From Lotus japonicus (lineage: Eukaryota; Streptophyta; Magnoliopsida; Fabales; Fabaceae): a stretch of DNA of 64,000 nucleotides. This document shows, one piece after another, positions 53,738-64,000 of this stretch. The stretch lies in contig NC_080046.1 of the NCBI RefSeq assembly GCF_012489685.1, positions 67,347,984 to 67,411,983 on the forward strand. Direction: 5' to 3'. Position 1 is the first letter of the stretch, and each line of letters begins with the position of its first letter. Both the position numbers and the translations under genes were made by a program. The notes beneath the pieces were generated by a model. The model searched no databases and was not told the DNA's origin. It saw only the letters and a list, made by a program, of their open reading frames with translations.

Positions 53738-55937
53738 TTAACTGACATTAATTTCTCCGCTAGCCTGTGCTTCCTTGACGCTTTTTTCATACTCATCTTC
53801 TTCCACCTCAGCCTCTGCTTCTTCTTTTGTTTCATCATCATCTTCTTCTCCCCAACCATACCCTCCGATTGACCTGGGTACTTTAGCTGGGGTCTTGGCC
53901 TCCTCAACAATATTCATAATGTCTTCTATACTTTGAAGGGAAAAAGTTGGGTTTTCTTTTCTGTAGTAGACAGCTTGAGCCACTTCTGTCAACTCTCTAG
54001 GCAAGTTCTTTAAAAACCATGGATGAGACTTAATTTCCTTGATGGTGATTCTCTGCAGCAAATCACAAAAACACAAAATGCGAGACAATGAAATTGTTGA
54101 GCAACAATAAGCTAACTTCAAGTGATATCATGCACCTAGACTGAAAAATTTGACAAAGTTCCTTTAAAAGAAAAATCAGATAAATAACACACTGAAGTGC
54201 TGTTCAGCAGCATAGCATTTGCATACCTTAGCAGGATTTGCAACAAAAATGCGAGACAACAGATGTCTACAGTCTTGAGTTATGTGAACATAGTCTGGAA
54301 TCTTGTATTGAACAGCCATAATTCTCTGTATAAGAATATGGAGAGTCAGAAAGAGTAGGCGTTTCATAAATCTATCATCAACTAAGATGAAGGGGAAAAA
54401 CATATGTACATTTATGGTTTTCCTGAAATTTCTGGGATCCTCTGGGTCCTCAAATGGGTATGCACCCACCAGCATTACATAAAGAGTCACTCCGCAGGAC
54501 CATACATCTGCCAACTGAACAGGCACAAAGCAGAATAGAATACAAAGAAAATGAAAACATCATCAATCAACATATAAAACATTGAAAATTCATCAAGCAA
54601 AGGTTAACCATTTCAAGGCTGAAAATCTTCAAATTTTGCTCTCTGGCAAATTGTCAGAACAAACAGAGATCATGAAAGTAAGCATACCCTTTCCTTGATG
54701 TGGCTAAAATTTTTAAGAGCATTTGAAATCACAATTAACCATTACGCATAAGTCATGATTTCCGTAATTTACATATCCATAATTTACATTCCAAACTACT
54801 CAATTCATACATGGTATGTTGTCCATATTATTATTGATTTCCGTCAGTTATATGTGGAAACATAAGTCATGATCTATAATTGCATGAGATATTGTCCTTG
54901 GGTGTGTTGAACCATTCCAATACATCTCACTGATATTGCAAGATAGAAACTAAATTACCTTTCCATCATATTCTCTACGTGAAAGAACCTCTGGTGCAAT
55001 GTATGCTGGAGTTCCCACAGTAGATTTAGGCCTAGAGTGAAGCAGAGATGACTAGAAAAATAAATAAAAAAAAAGGGTGTCAGAAGCAAAACTTGTGAGA
55101 TATGATGTATTTGGTAGTGATATGACTCCATAATTAAACCTTGGAATAACCAAAATCACAAATTTTGAGCCGAGGGGCAGGGCTGCCATCCAACAAGGTG
55201 TTCTCCAGCTTCAAGTCTCGATGGCAGATTTGCTACAAAAGAAGGAAAATTAATTACATAGAAAATCAACCCTAAAGAAGAGGCAAAAACAAAGTACGAA
55301 AATCCATTCCGAGATTTACCATTGCATGACAGTAGCAAACTCCTGAGATGAGCTGCTGGAAGAAATAGCGAGCCTGGAAATAAGAAGAATGAGAAAAGCA
55401 TGATAGAATTTGAAGGTGAAAGAAAGTAATTTGAATTTGAATTTGAATAGCATACCTCATCTTCACTGAATCTTCCAGCAGTACAAATTCGTTCAAAGAG
55501 CTCTCCACCTGCAGCATACTCCATAACTATAGCGAGATGGGTTGGAGTCAAAACCAGCTGCAAAAGTGAAAGTAAGTGAGTAATAAAGAAGCTGAAGCTG
55601 AAGCTGAAGAGGATAGAATAATCAATAATGACAGATTGACAGACCTCCTTGAAGCGAATAATATTGGGATGACGGAGACTTCTATGGTTGATGATTTCCC
55701 TAGCAACATTCTCATCAATCTGAAAAACCAAACCATGAATCGCATAATTACATAAGAATTAATACAAGAATATTATTGTATTGTATTCTATCAAAAAGAA
55801 AAGAGATGAAGTTGAACCTTGAGACCGCGTTCAATGTATTTCATGGCGACAAGCTCTTTGGTTTCTTTGTGGCGCATGAGCCTGGCGACACCGAAGTTTC
55901 CAGATCCTATATCCTTCAACAGCTCGTACTTGTCCAT
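53738..55937 (-). CDS. SnRK2.4: SnRK2 protein kinase, SnRK2.4/SnRK2.10-like
   Basis: A plant-specific serine/threonine kinase that responds to osmotic stress and salt. Nine exons join in frame to 351 residues: 55818-55937, 55645-55719, 55456-55557, 55320-55373, 55140-55232, 54959-55051, 54410-54514, 54227-54325 and 53738-54052. The nine-exon layout and length are those of the family. It shows the glycine loop [10 protein letters not shown] (10-19), lysine 33, HRDLKLEN (aspartate 123), DFG (143-145), the activation segment [16 protein letters not shown] and [19 protein letters not shown]. The C-terminal regulatory part has [15 protein letters not shown] and a glutamate-rich stretch ending [14 protein letters not shown], which resembles the ABA-independent SnRK2.4/2.10 group more than the ABA-activated SnRK2.6 group. 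Exact subgroup naming is inference. Confidence 0.93.
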
Positions 55938-58093
55938 CGCTGCCTGAATTCACATGCACCGTTCTACTGAGAGAGAGAAGAGAACCCCAAATTGAGAGAG
56001 AATAAATAAAGGGGTAAAGGTGGTGGTGAATCAATTTATGATATTCCAACCAAATTTCTGTGATTATTTACTACTAATTATTCGGGATTATGATTATTAT
56101 ATTTATTTGGGATTAAAATAAAAACAAGTGTTGAATTGAATGAATCGCAGAGCAGAGGGGTGGGGTTGTCTGGGGAAGAAGTGAAGAGAGAGATAAAACG
56201 TGATTTGCACTGCACGCACTCCAATTGCTTTTCTTCCTTCTCAATTTACCATATATTGATGTCACTCCAATCTTATCAATTTCCTCATTTTTTTCATTTT
56301 AATTCCAAAAATATGTTATATCATAATTCAATTTTAAATTTAACAATTATAAAATAAAAAATTTTAGGGATGTGATAATACAGTGTAAGTTCAAATAAAC
56401 CAAATTTTTAAACTTATTTAAGAATTCAGATTTTCTTTTTGAAATGAAACAATTCATATTAGATCTAACTCTTTCTCAAAAATTAACTTATAAGTGCATG
56501 TTGCTCTGTCATTTATAGACTTGTCTAACTATATAAGACACTCTCAACACCTTCTTTCAAGCCAGAGTTGGATTTCAAGCGTGAATTTTACATGAAATAA
56601 CATTTGTAGGTGATATGTACATGAGTAGTTCAATAAACGAATACCATATCTCAAAATATAGGTAAGAGGAAAGGGTTGTTCTGCATTACAAAAACTCTTT
56701 GGTCATATGTTTGGTCATATATTTAGTTAATGTGTTGTTTTGATTGGCTCTAAGAATCAAACCGAACGATATTGTGTGTGTTCGTTCAACTCACAATATT
56801 ACGCTCTTACACAGACACCATATGACCGACCACCTGGTTCTAGACGACCGAGTATATAATTACAATCAAGGATGAATCTACATTACGAGCTATGAGGGCA
56901 AATGCCCTCACGACTTTTTCATATTTCCGTATAATTATATGTGTATGTATATTGCCCTCACAACTCAAAATCTCTGGATCCATTACTAAATTTACAATCA
57001 AGATCAGAACATGATTTCCACTCTTTTAACCAACTGACTAACTACAAAACTAAATTGTTAAAATTATGGTGAAACTAGCTCAACCAAAGTTAAATCACTA
57101 CGGAAATCATGTCAAACAACTAACTACCTACACAATTGACTACATTTCAAGTATAAGAAGTTTGGTTTGCATTGTAAATAAATCAAACAACTCATCTACT
57201 CTTTTATTACTCTTCTTAAATTTTGAGATTTTATCTTTAATAGTGATACAACTTGAACGTCATAACATCTCATATCCTTTACATATCTTCTACCAAGTGA
57301 TCTATCGTGCACATTCATAATCACCACACATCTGCTCGCTCAACACCGTGCATCATTAAACTTGATTAGAAGTCATTCTTGCTAGAGTTATCGGAAGTTA
57401 GTTATCTAAGACTGATATTTCAACCATGAATGGTAGGTACTAGGTAACGTGTATTATATTATCCACCGTTTTCTCTTAGCGGCCATAAGAAAGAATGGAT
57501 TTGCATGAGCCGCAAAAATAATGTGGCATGAGTCATTACGTTTGAACTTTGACAATACAAGCTTGGCGTTGAGGTGGAGGCAATTCAAATGCCCCCAACA
57601 TGCAATTTTGTAATGTTTTCTTTTTCTCTGCTAGTTTTTTTCGTGCTATTACTTATTAATCATGAGAGTTAATCATGTTTTAACAAGAAATTTCATATTT
57701 CAAGGGCTTAGCATTTTTCATACACAATCAAGACCTTAAGAAAAATTAATCATTTAAACCAAGCACGTGTTGGTTTTCTCTTCTTCTAGAATACCATTTG
57801 TCTAAAATCTAAATGACATGATTAGATGATGACATTAATTTACATGCCTGCCTCACTGTCTCACCATTCATTTCTTTTGACTTGTTGTTTACTTACACAC
57901 CCACCAACCCAGTCCTTTTGTTCTTCCTTTTCCACTTCCAACACTTACAAAGTGGTGAAATAATGCAATTTTAATAGCTTCCACGATTCTTACATTTAGG
58001 GTCATGGTTCCACTTTTGCTCAGTTTAGATAATAATTTTCATTCAAAAAGTTTCATAAAACATTTTTTCCAACCAAACTCATATGATTTTGAT
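55938..58093. other. Spacer between divergent SnRK2 and TM9 genes
   Basis: The first 300 bases are the SnRK2 promoter and leader. The rest is AT-rich with no recognised gene. A GAGGGCAAATGCCCTCA palindrome lies at about 56900 and a second TTGCCCTCACAACTC at about 56952, suggesting a small decayed repeat. Confidence 0.5.
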
Positions 58094-58182
58094 TTTTTTG
58101 GTCTTGATCAAGGTATCCCACAGCCGACAGTCGTGATACTAATCTCTTGCCTCGCGGTCAGCGCACTAAGTTTTCTCTATTG
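58094..58182 (-). repeat. Short SINE-like dispersed repeat, copy 2
   Basis: The minus strand carries ACTTAGTGCGCTGACCGCG, GATTAGT, and GTCGGCTGTGGGA, then TCAAGACC and an A-run, matching the repeat at 2226-2340. It lacks about 21 bases present there. It lies 340 bp upstream of the TM9 start codon. Confidence 0.55.
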
Positions 58183-58523
58183 ATTGTATAAATTGCATTA
58201 GTAATTCAAAACAAAAACAAAAAATAAACACACTTTACTATTTATTTTATTTTTGGAAAAAATCAGACTTGTTTTGGTAATAGCAGAGGGCCTGCCATAG
58301 CCCACTTTCCTTGTAGAAAGCCCAATAAGAAAATCGGGCCCAGTTTAGTTTTTGAGCACACAGTTTAAATTTTGGTGGAGTTGTAATAATAATGAATAAT
58401 TAAATATGGTGAAAAACCAGAGTTTGTTAAAAAAATTGAGTATTATTATCAGTGGGTGGCAGGCACGGAGAGAGAGTGAGTCTGAGTCTGAAATCTTCAA
58501 GGGCAAGTCCTCCTCGATCCGCC

Positions 58524-61500
58524 ATGTTCTTCAGATTCTCTCTCTTGTTTCTCTTCCTCTCTGCGGCGGCCTTCGCTTCCGAGTCAGATCACAGGGTCAG
58601 ATGCTCGATCTACTTTTTCTAATTAGATCTGCATTTCACTTTTCTTAGCTCTTTCTCTTTGGGTTACATGTTTCTTTCTCGCGTTAGATCTCAACTGTTT
58701 AATCCTCTTTCTTTCACCATTCATTTCAATTTCAAGTAATTCCTGTTCTGTTACAAAATTCATGAATATTTGCTGGCTATGTTTAGAATTCTAAGTGTTG
58801 TTGGCATTGCGTGAATATATGAAAAACAAGTGGGTTGACATTCCATAATGTTCAATGCCTCTAGAGTGATTAACCAACCGGTCATGGTTACTCTACTTGA
58901 TACCTATTATCTGTTATTATCGAACCCATCAATCCAAGGTTGGTTTAAAGTAATTGAGGGTGTAGGAATTTCTGTCTCTCTGGACTTCAGTAAGATATGC
59001 TTTGTGTTATGCATGAGCTTCATTTTGTATCTAGAATGTACTTCTAAATGTCTTTAGGCAGTTGTACATGTACATAGACACACTTATAATGGTAATGATT
59101 TGAATGTGTATATTCTATTTGTAGCTTCCAGTAATGCTATCTCTTTAAAACATGCATTTCATTTTATTTCAGTATCAACAAGATGACCCGGTTACCCTTT
59201 GGGTGAACAAAGTTGGTCCGTATAATAATCCACAAGAAACATACAACTATTACAGCCTCCCATTTTGCCGTCCACCTGGTAGTGCTGGACACAAATGGGG
59301 TGGTCTCGGTGAGGTCCTGGGTGGCAATGAACTCATTGATAGCCAAATTGAGATCAAGTACCTAGGTATGAAGGCTTCTTTGCCCTATACTCCTATTTAT
59401 TTCATACAAAGGCCTATCTATATACAAAACTGTCTTTAACAAAGATTTTTGTTTTTCCTTTTTTAGTAAATGTGGACAAGACCACCTTTTGCCGTTTGAG
59501 TCTCAATGAGGCAAATGTCAAACAGTTCAAAGATGCAATCGAGAATAATTACTGGTTTGAATTCTTCATGGGTATGTTGTGCGTTGTTTATTTCTTTTGC
59601 TTATTACTCATAAAATTAATAAAATGATTGTACTTTTGGAGAATCAATTTTTTTTTAGAAGCTTGCTGTATTTTTTTTTTCTGCATTTGGCCATTGCATA
59701 AACTTAAGAGCTGGGGTAAATAATATCCAACCCACAGGATATTGCTCCTTACTCTGTCCTTGATATCCAATCAGCTGCTTTATTTTACAACCTTGGAATA
59801 AACTCCAGGGAGATTCCATTGAAAGATGCCAACCGTAGATCTTTTAATTGTGAATTATATGTTACAACAACCTGGAAGATACATGTAGTTCTACATTATT
59901 GCTTGAGAGTCTGGGAAGTTATTTTAATGCCAACTGGGAAGGAGAAGCTAGCAACTGGGGCCTTAGATTAAGTTATTTAATGCATATATTTCTGCTTTTT
60001 GTGCTATAGTTTTACTTGAAAGTGATTTGTTAAAGTCCTTTACAAACTTGGCTTATAGCTTCTTTGTTATCGCTGTGGCTTGACCTAGATTATTAGTATT
60101 CTTTCCATCAGTGTTATCAAATAGCGGCTATAGCGGCCGCGACCCGCTATAGCGTAGCGGATTTTAGGGCCACCGCAATCGCTACGCCGCGACATAGCGG
60201 CCACCGCGAGAAACGCAATTGCGGCCGCGACGGCCGTAGCGGCGCTGGAAGCTAAACAGAAATAGCGGATTTTCAGGAATACTGCACGTTTTTTTTTTAT
60301 TTTTTAGGGTTTTTAAATATGGTAATTCAGTAATTCTTGACTAGTGGGCCACCAACTGCCCAATTAACTCCCCATTAATTCGTTTTTGTTGCATTTTCTT
60401 TTTCTGTTTCACTGCTTTACTGCCCAATTAACTCCCCATTAATTATTTTTTTCTATATTTACGCTTCATCATGAAGAATCACGACAGAATTGAAAAGGTT
60501 TCCAAAATCCTAATTCTCCTTCTCTCATCCTCCTTCTACAAGCCCCATTAATTCGTTTTTGTTGCATTTCCTTTTTCTGTTTCACTGTTTTAAGACTTGT
60601 GTTTGGTTTATGTTGTTTTAAGTCTTTTGACATTTGATTTGAGCTGGTGGCACCCTTTAATAGTTAAAATTTGGTTGTTAAAAATGATGATTTTATGCAG
60701 TTTTTATTGTTATGTGATAAGCTGTTGTTTTTTATGCAGTTTTTATTTGTTCATTTCAAATGTTTCTGCTCTAGTATTGCAATAGATGTCTGATAAGCTG
60801 CTTTTTTTTTTTATAATATTTTACTTATTTTAACCGCTATGTGGTTACCGCTATTTGCTCGTGACGCTATCCGCTAAACGCAATAGCGGATTTTGGCCTC
60901 ACCGCGATTTTCCGCGATCGCGATTTGACAACACTGCTTTCCATATGTTATTTGTAACCAAGATGATAGGCTTTCAAGAAAAAATTGACAGTCATACTAC
61001 ATGCTATTTCGTTCATATAAATTGTTGATGTATTTGTGATAAAACTTACATCTTAGACATTGTACAGCATAAAACACTGAGTTAGAACACTTAGGCCTGG
61101 AAGAAGTCCCCTTCTCAATTGGGATCCTTTAATTATGACTACCACTGGTCTCACCAGGCTGGGTGTTTTGACTTTTCAGATATACATAGTTATCAAAACT
61201 GAAAGAAGTATGTAGTTAATAAGTTCTTATTTGAAATCATTGTTTAAGCATTCTTGACTGATATTATAATCACCTGAACTAAAAAACAAGTAAGGGCTGG
61301 GATCTAGAAAAGGGTTTGCCCTACTGTGTAGGTCTGTACTAGGTAGCTGTACCTTGCATTTGCAAGAGGCTGATCACATGAACATGTTGCCTCCGGGTCA
61401 CATGGTAACAGCCCAACCATTGAGCCTAGGCTTCCATTCAAAAGTATGAAGACTATTTGTTTAAGGATATGATTAAGTAATTTTCAATACCTTAGACTTA

Positions 61501-64000
61501 ACGAGCATTAGAGAATTGATATTATGTGTTCTTGATAGGTATTATGATATGAATGAGGGTTTGTTCTGTGGGGTGGCCCTTATTGTTTGTTTCCAATTTT
61601 CATTTTAATAGCTTTGTTTTAGAAAAAATGCTGAATAACTTACTCTTTGGCATTTTTTCTTTCCTTGGCTGTCATATCTGCTGGTCTTCAATGCGATAAA
61701 CACAAGTTCAGATGATCTTCCATTATGGGGTATGCCTATTACTGCCTCTGCCTCGTTCTCTTTATTTCGTGCTCCCTCTCATCCTATTTATAAGATCTTT
61801 TCAACTAAATCTCACAAATTAAAGATGTTAAAATTAGATGATGTATTTTTTTATAAATATTCCAGCATTTCCATGTTTACCACTATTTGATTTCAAACTC
61901 TACATTAATCAAAACCTAGGAACTAGAAAGGTTCAAAATTCATGAAGGTCAAATAAGAAAAAAATGCTTCTGAAACTTTTTGAAGTGTTTTATATTAAGG
62001 ACCATCAAAAGTTTTACGAAGGGGTCTTATAAAAAAGACAGGAGGGAGCGTGACTTCGCATTTCATTTGTTGATCATTATTGAAGGTTCTTTTTATGTTT
62101 AAGGGTATGTTGGCGAGCTACATCCTGATAAAAACAGTGACAATGGAAAGCATGTCCTTTACACACACAAGAACGTCATTGTTAAATACAATAAGGATCA
62201 GGTAAGAAGTTAATTAAATCTCCCTGATCTTATGAGCTGTTTTGGGTGTGAGAAGTTCCTTACTTAGTTCTGTTTACTTGCAGATCATTCATGTGAATCT
62301 TACTCATGAAGACCCAAAGTCTTTGGAAGTAGGAAGATCTTTGGACATGACATATTCCGTCAAATGGATTCCTACTAATATCACTTTCAGACGCCGATTT
62401 GATGTATATCTAGACTATCCGTTCTTTGAGCATCAGGTGAAAATTAATGCTGCCAGCTCTGTATCTTAGATTGAAGTGGTGTTTATCATTGATTACCTGC
62501 TATGCATTTAATTTTGTGGCCATGTCAGTGAGAAAACTTTGCTCCTTTGGCTTCTGTAGATTCATTGGTTCTCCATTTTCAACTCTTTCATGATGGTCAT
62601 CTTTCTAACTGGATTGGTGTCAATGATATTAATGCGGACTTTGAGAAATGACTATGCTAAGTATGCTCGGGAAGATGATGATTTGGAAACTTTGGTGAGG
62701 CTTTGTTGACTTTGTCTGTAATTTATTTTATTTGTAGAATATCCATTCCTCTTTCATGGAAAATTCATTTGGTCAATTGTCAAACTTTCAGGAAAGAGAT
62801 GTTAGTGAAGAATCTGGCTGGAAACTTGTGCATGGTGATGTTTTTAGGCCTCCTCGCTATTTGATTCTTCTTTCAGCAGTTGTTGGCATAGGTGCTCAGC
62901 TTGCAACGCTGGTTCTTCTTGTCATCTTGTTAGCTATTGTTGGGATGCTGTATGTTGGGTAAGTGCATTACTAATTATAATGTTACTCTGAATAATGGTT
63001 TTATTGAGATAGTGTGATTGTGCACAAAATAGACTTAATGCAATACACATTTGTTATTTTCTTCTCATATATCACTAGTCACAACTATTGTTGTCTAGCT
63101 TTCCTATTGACCATATTTTGTTTGCCCATTTTGTTTCCCCCTTCCTTATTATGTGAATTTCCTTAAATGTGCAGGCGAGGAACCATTGTCACAACCTTCA
63201 TTGTATGTTATGCTCTCACGTCATTCATTGCTGGTTATGTGAGTGGGGGGATGTACTCGCGAAATGGGGGTAAGAGTTTGCACAGAATATTGTTGCATGC
63301 TCTTTCAAGTTTGTTTTGGTGGCTGTCTCTCTCTCTCTCTCTCTCTTTGAACAATTATAACCATGCTTATCTTTTTCAGGTAAAAATTGGATTAAATCCA
63401 TGATTCTCACAGCTTCACTGTTCCCATTCTTGTGCTTTGGAATTGGATTTATCTTAAACACAATTGCTATATTCTATGGATCTCTAGCAGCCATCCCCTT
63501 TGGTACAATAGTTGTTGTCTTTGTTATATGGGCTTTTATCTCTTTCCCTCTAGCACTTCTTGGCACAGTTGTTGGAAGAAACTGGAGTGGCGCTCCAAAT
63601 AATCCCTGTCGTGTAAAGACCATTCCTCGTCCCATTCCTGAGAAGAAGTGGTACCTCACACCCTCTGTAGTTTCTATGATGGGAGGATTGCTTCCCTTTG
63701 GCAGCATATTCATTGAGATGTATTTTGTATTTACTTCCTTCTGGAATTACAAGGTGAGTTACAAAGCCATGACTTATTTGTGCAGAAAGAAAGATTTTTC
63801 TTATGGGTCTGGTAGGTTACTTTCACTTTATCAGAGCAAAGCAAACAATAATTTCTTGTGGAAATGTTTTAAATAGAAACTCTTGTATTCCTGTGAAATA
63901 AACACATGTGCTTGTCTTACATTTTTTTGTTTCCTCTTCTGCTTTTTGACAAACAGGTGTACTATGTCTATGGCTTCATGCTACTGGTTTTTATAATTCT
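58524..64000 (+). CDS. TMN1: Transmembrane 9 superfamily protein, TMN1-like (3' end outside window)
   Basis: TM9/EMP70 proteins are nine-span endomembrane (Golgi/endosome) proteins with a large luminal N-terminus. Eleven exons are visible: 58524-58595, 59173-59365, 59467-59571, 61712-61729, 62104-62201, 62284-62436, 62560-62694, 62792-62958, 63175-63269, 63380-63753 and from 63957 past the window end, coding 484 residues so far. A signal peptide, [18 protein letters not shown], opens the protein. Family signatures are [45 protein letters not shown] and [20 protein letters not shown] (luminal end and first span), [41 protein letters not shown] and PSVVSMMGG. Similarity to Arabidopsis TMN1 is strong by eye. 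The 18-bp fourth exon is unusual. The last one or two exons are missing. Confidence 0.92.
60109..60936. mobile_element. Non-autonomous hAT element in a TM9 intron
   Basis: The 828-bp element has inverted ends CAGTGTTATCAAAT and, from the right, CAGTGTTGTCAAAT. A perfect 8-bp target duplication, CTTTCCAT, flanks it at 60101-60108 and 60937-60944, as expected for hAT. The subterminal regions are full of AGCGG, GCGGCC and CGCGAT motifs, in contrast to the AT-rich centre. No transposase is encoded. The centre contains diverged direct repeats (CCCCATTAATTCGTTTTTG at about 60371 and 60542). Confidence 0.9.
61312..61440 (-). repeat. Degenerate Au-type SINE in a TM9 intron
   Basis: On the minus strand the sequence follows the Au SINE layout: GGCTCAATGGTTGGGCTG (polymerase III A-box region), CCATGTGACC, a diverged B-box, then CAGCCTCTTGCAAATGCAAG and GTACAGACCTAC. 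It is well decayed, with no clean tail or target duplication. Confidence 0.6.
61772..62048. mobile_element. Stowaway-like MITE in a TM9 intron
   Basis: A 277-bp segment has inverted ends that match at about 20 of 26 positions: CTCCCTCTCATCCTATTTAT at the left and, reversed, CTCCCTCCTGTCTTTTTTAT at the right, both continuing AAGA. The CTCCCTCCNTT...TATAAGA end is typical of Stowaway (Tc1/mariner) MITEs. The expected TA duplication is not intact; a CGTG flanks both sides. Confidence 0.65.

Noticed and set aside
63320..63347. CT repeat in a TM9 intron as a functional element
   Set aside because: An ordinary dinucleotide microsatellite in an intron.

Overview
The window is nuclear DNA from a flowering plant, almost certainly a eudicot and probably a legume. 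The evidence is AT-rich spacers, many short GT-AG introns, plant-specific genes (SnRK2 kinase, bifunctional TH1, nuclear-type SHMT, FBD-style F-box, TMN1-like TM9) and plant transposon families. The legume guess rests on the overall look of the repeats and is inference. I joined exons by hand; for the complete host genes the reading frames close across every junction.

Region by region. 0-12.7 kb is a transposon graveyard: a small Mutator-like element, a SINE-like repeat, a Helitron helicase pseudogene with its 3' terminus, an LTR-gag-protease fragment without polymerase, and two tandem Helitron 3' ends. 12.7-15.5 kb (minus) is a four-exon serine hydroxymethyltransferase of the SHM6/SHM7 type. 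16-20.7 kb holds LINE debris, an intact MITE and motif repeats. 21-26.6 kb (plus) is an 11-exon T-complex-11-like gene. It converges on a 24-exon RECQ4-type helicase at 27.5-34.75 kb (minus).

36.35-43.63 kb is the most interesting part. A 7.07-kb Mutator-like element (MULE) with about 45-bp near-identical terminal inverted repeats and a perfect 9-bp target duplication sits inside a MITE that also exists intact at 17.94 kb. The MULE has two convergent, uninterrupted genes. One is a transposase fused to an OTU-type cysteine protease domain. The other encodes a plant mobile domain (PMD) protein with an acidic N-terminus and an RG-rich tail. The layout resembles maize MuDR (mudrA/mudrB), with the PMD gene in the mudrB place. 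Arrays of a TTCCGTA-like motif lie just inside both ends and could be transposase-binding sites.

43.7-48.4 kb is TH1 (thiamine synthesis). 50.5-51.8 kb (minus) is an F-box/LRR gene. 52.2-53.3 kb holds an L7/L12 ribosomal-protein pseudogene and an internally deleted LINE. 53.7-55.9 kb (minus) is an SnRK2 kinase. 58.5 kb to the window end is a TM9SF/TMN1-like gene, cut by the window edge, whose introns carry a hAT element, a degenerate Au-type SINE and a Stowaway-like MITE. The host genes are unrelated neighbours and no operon-like logic is expected.
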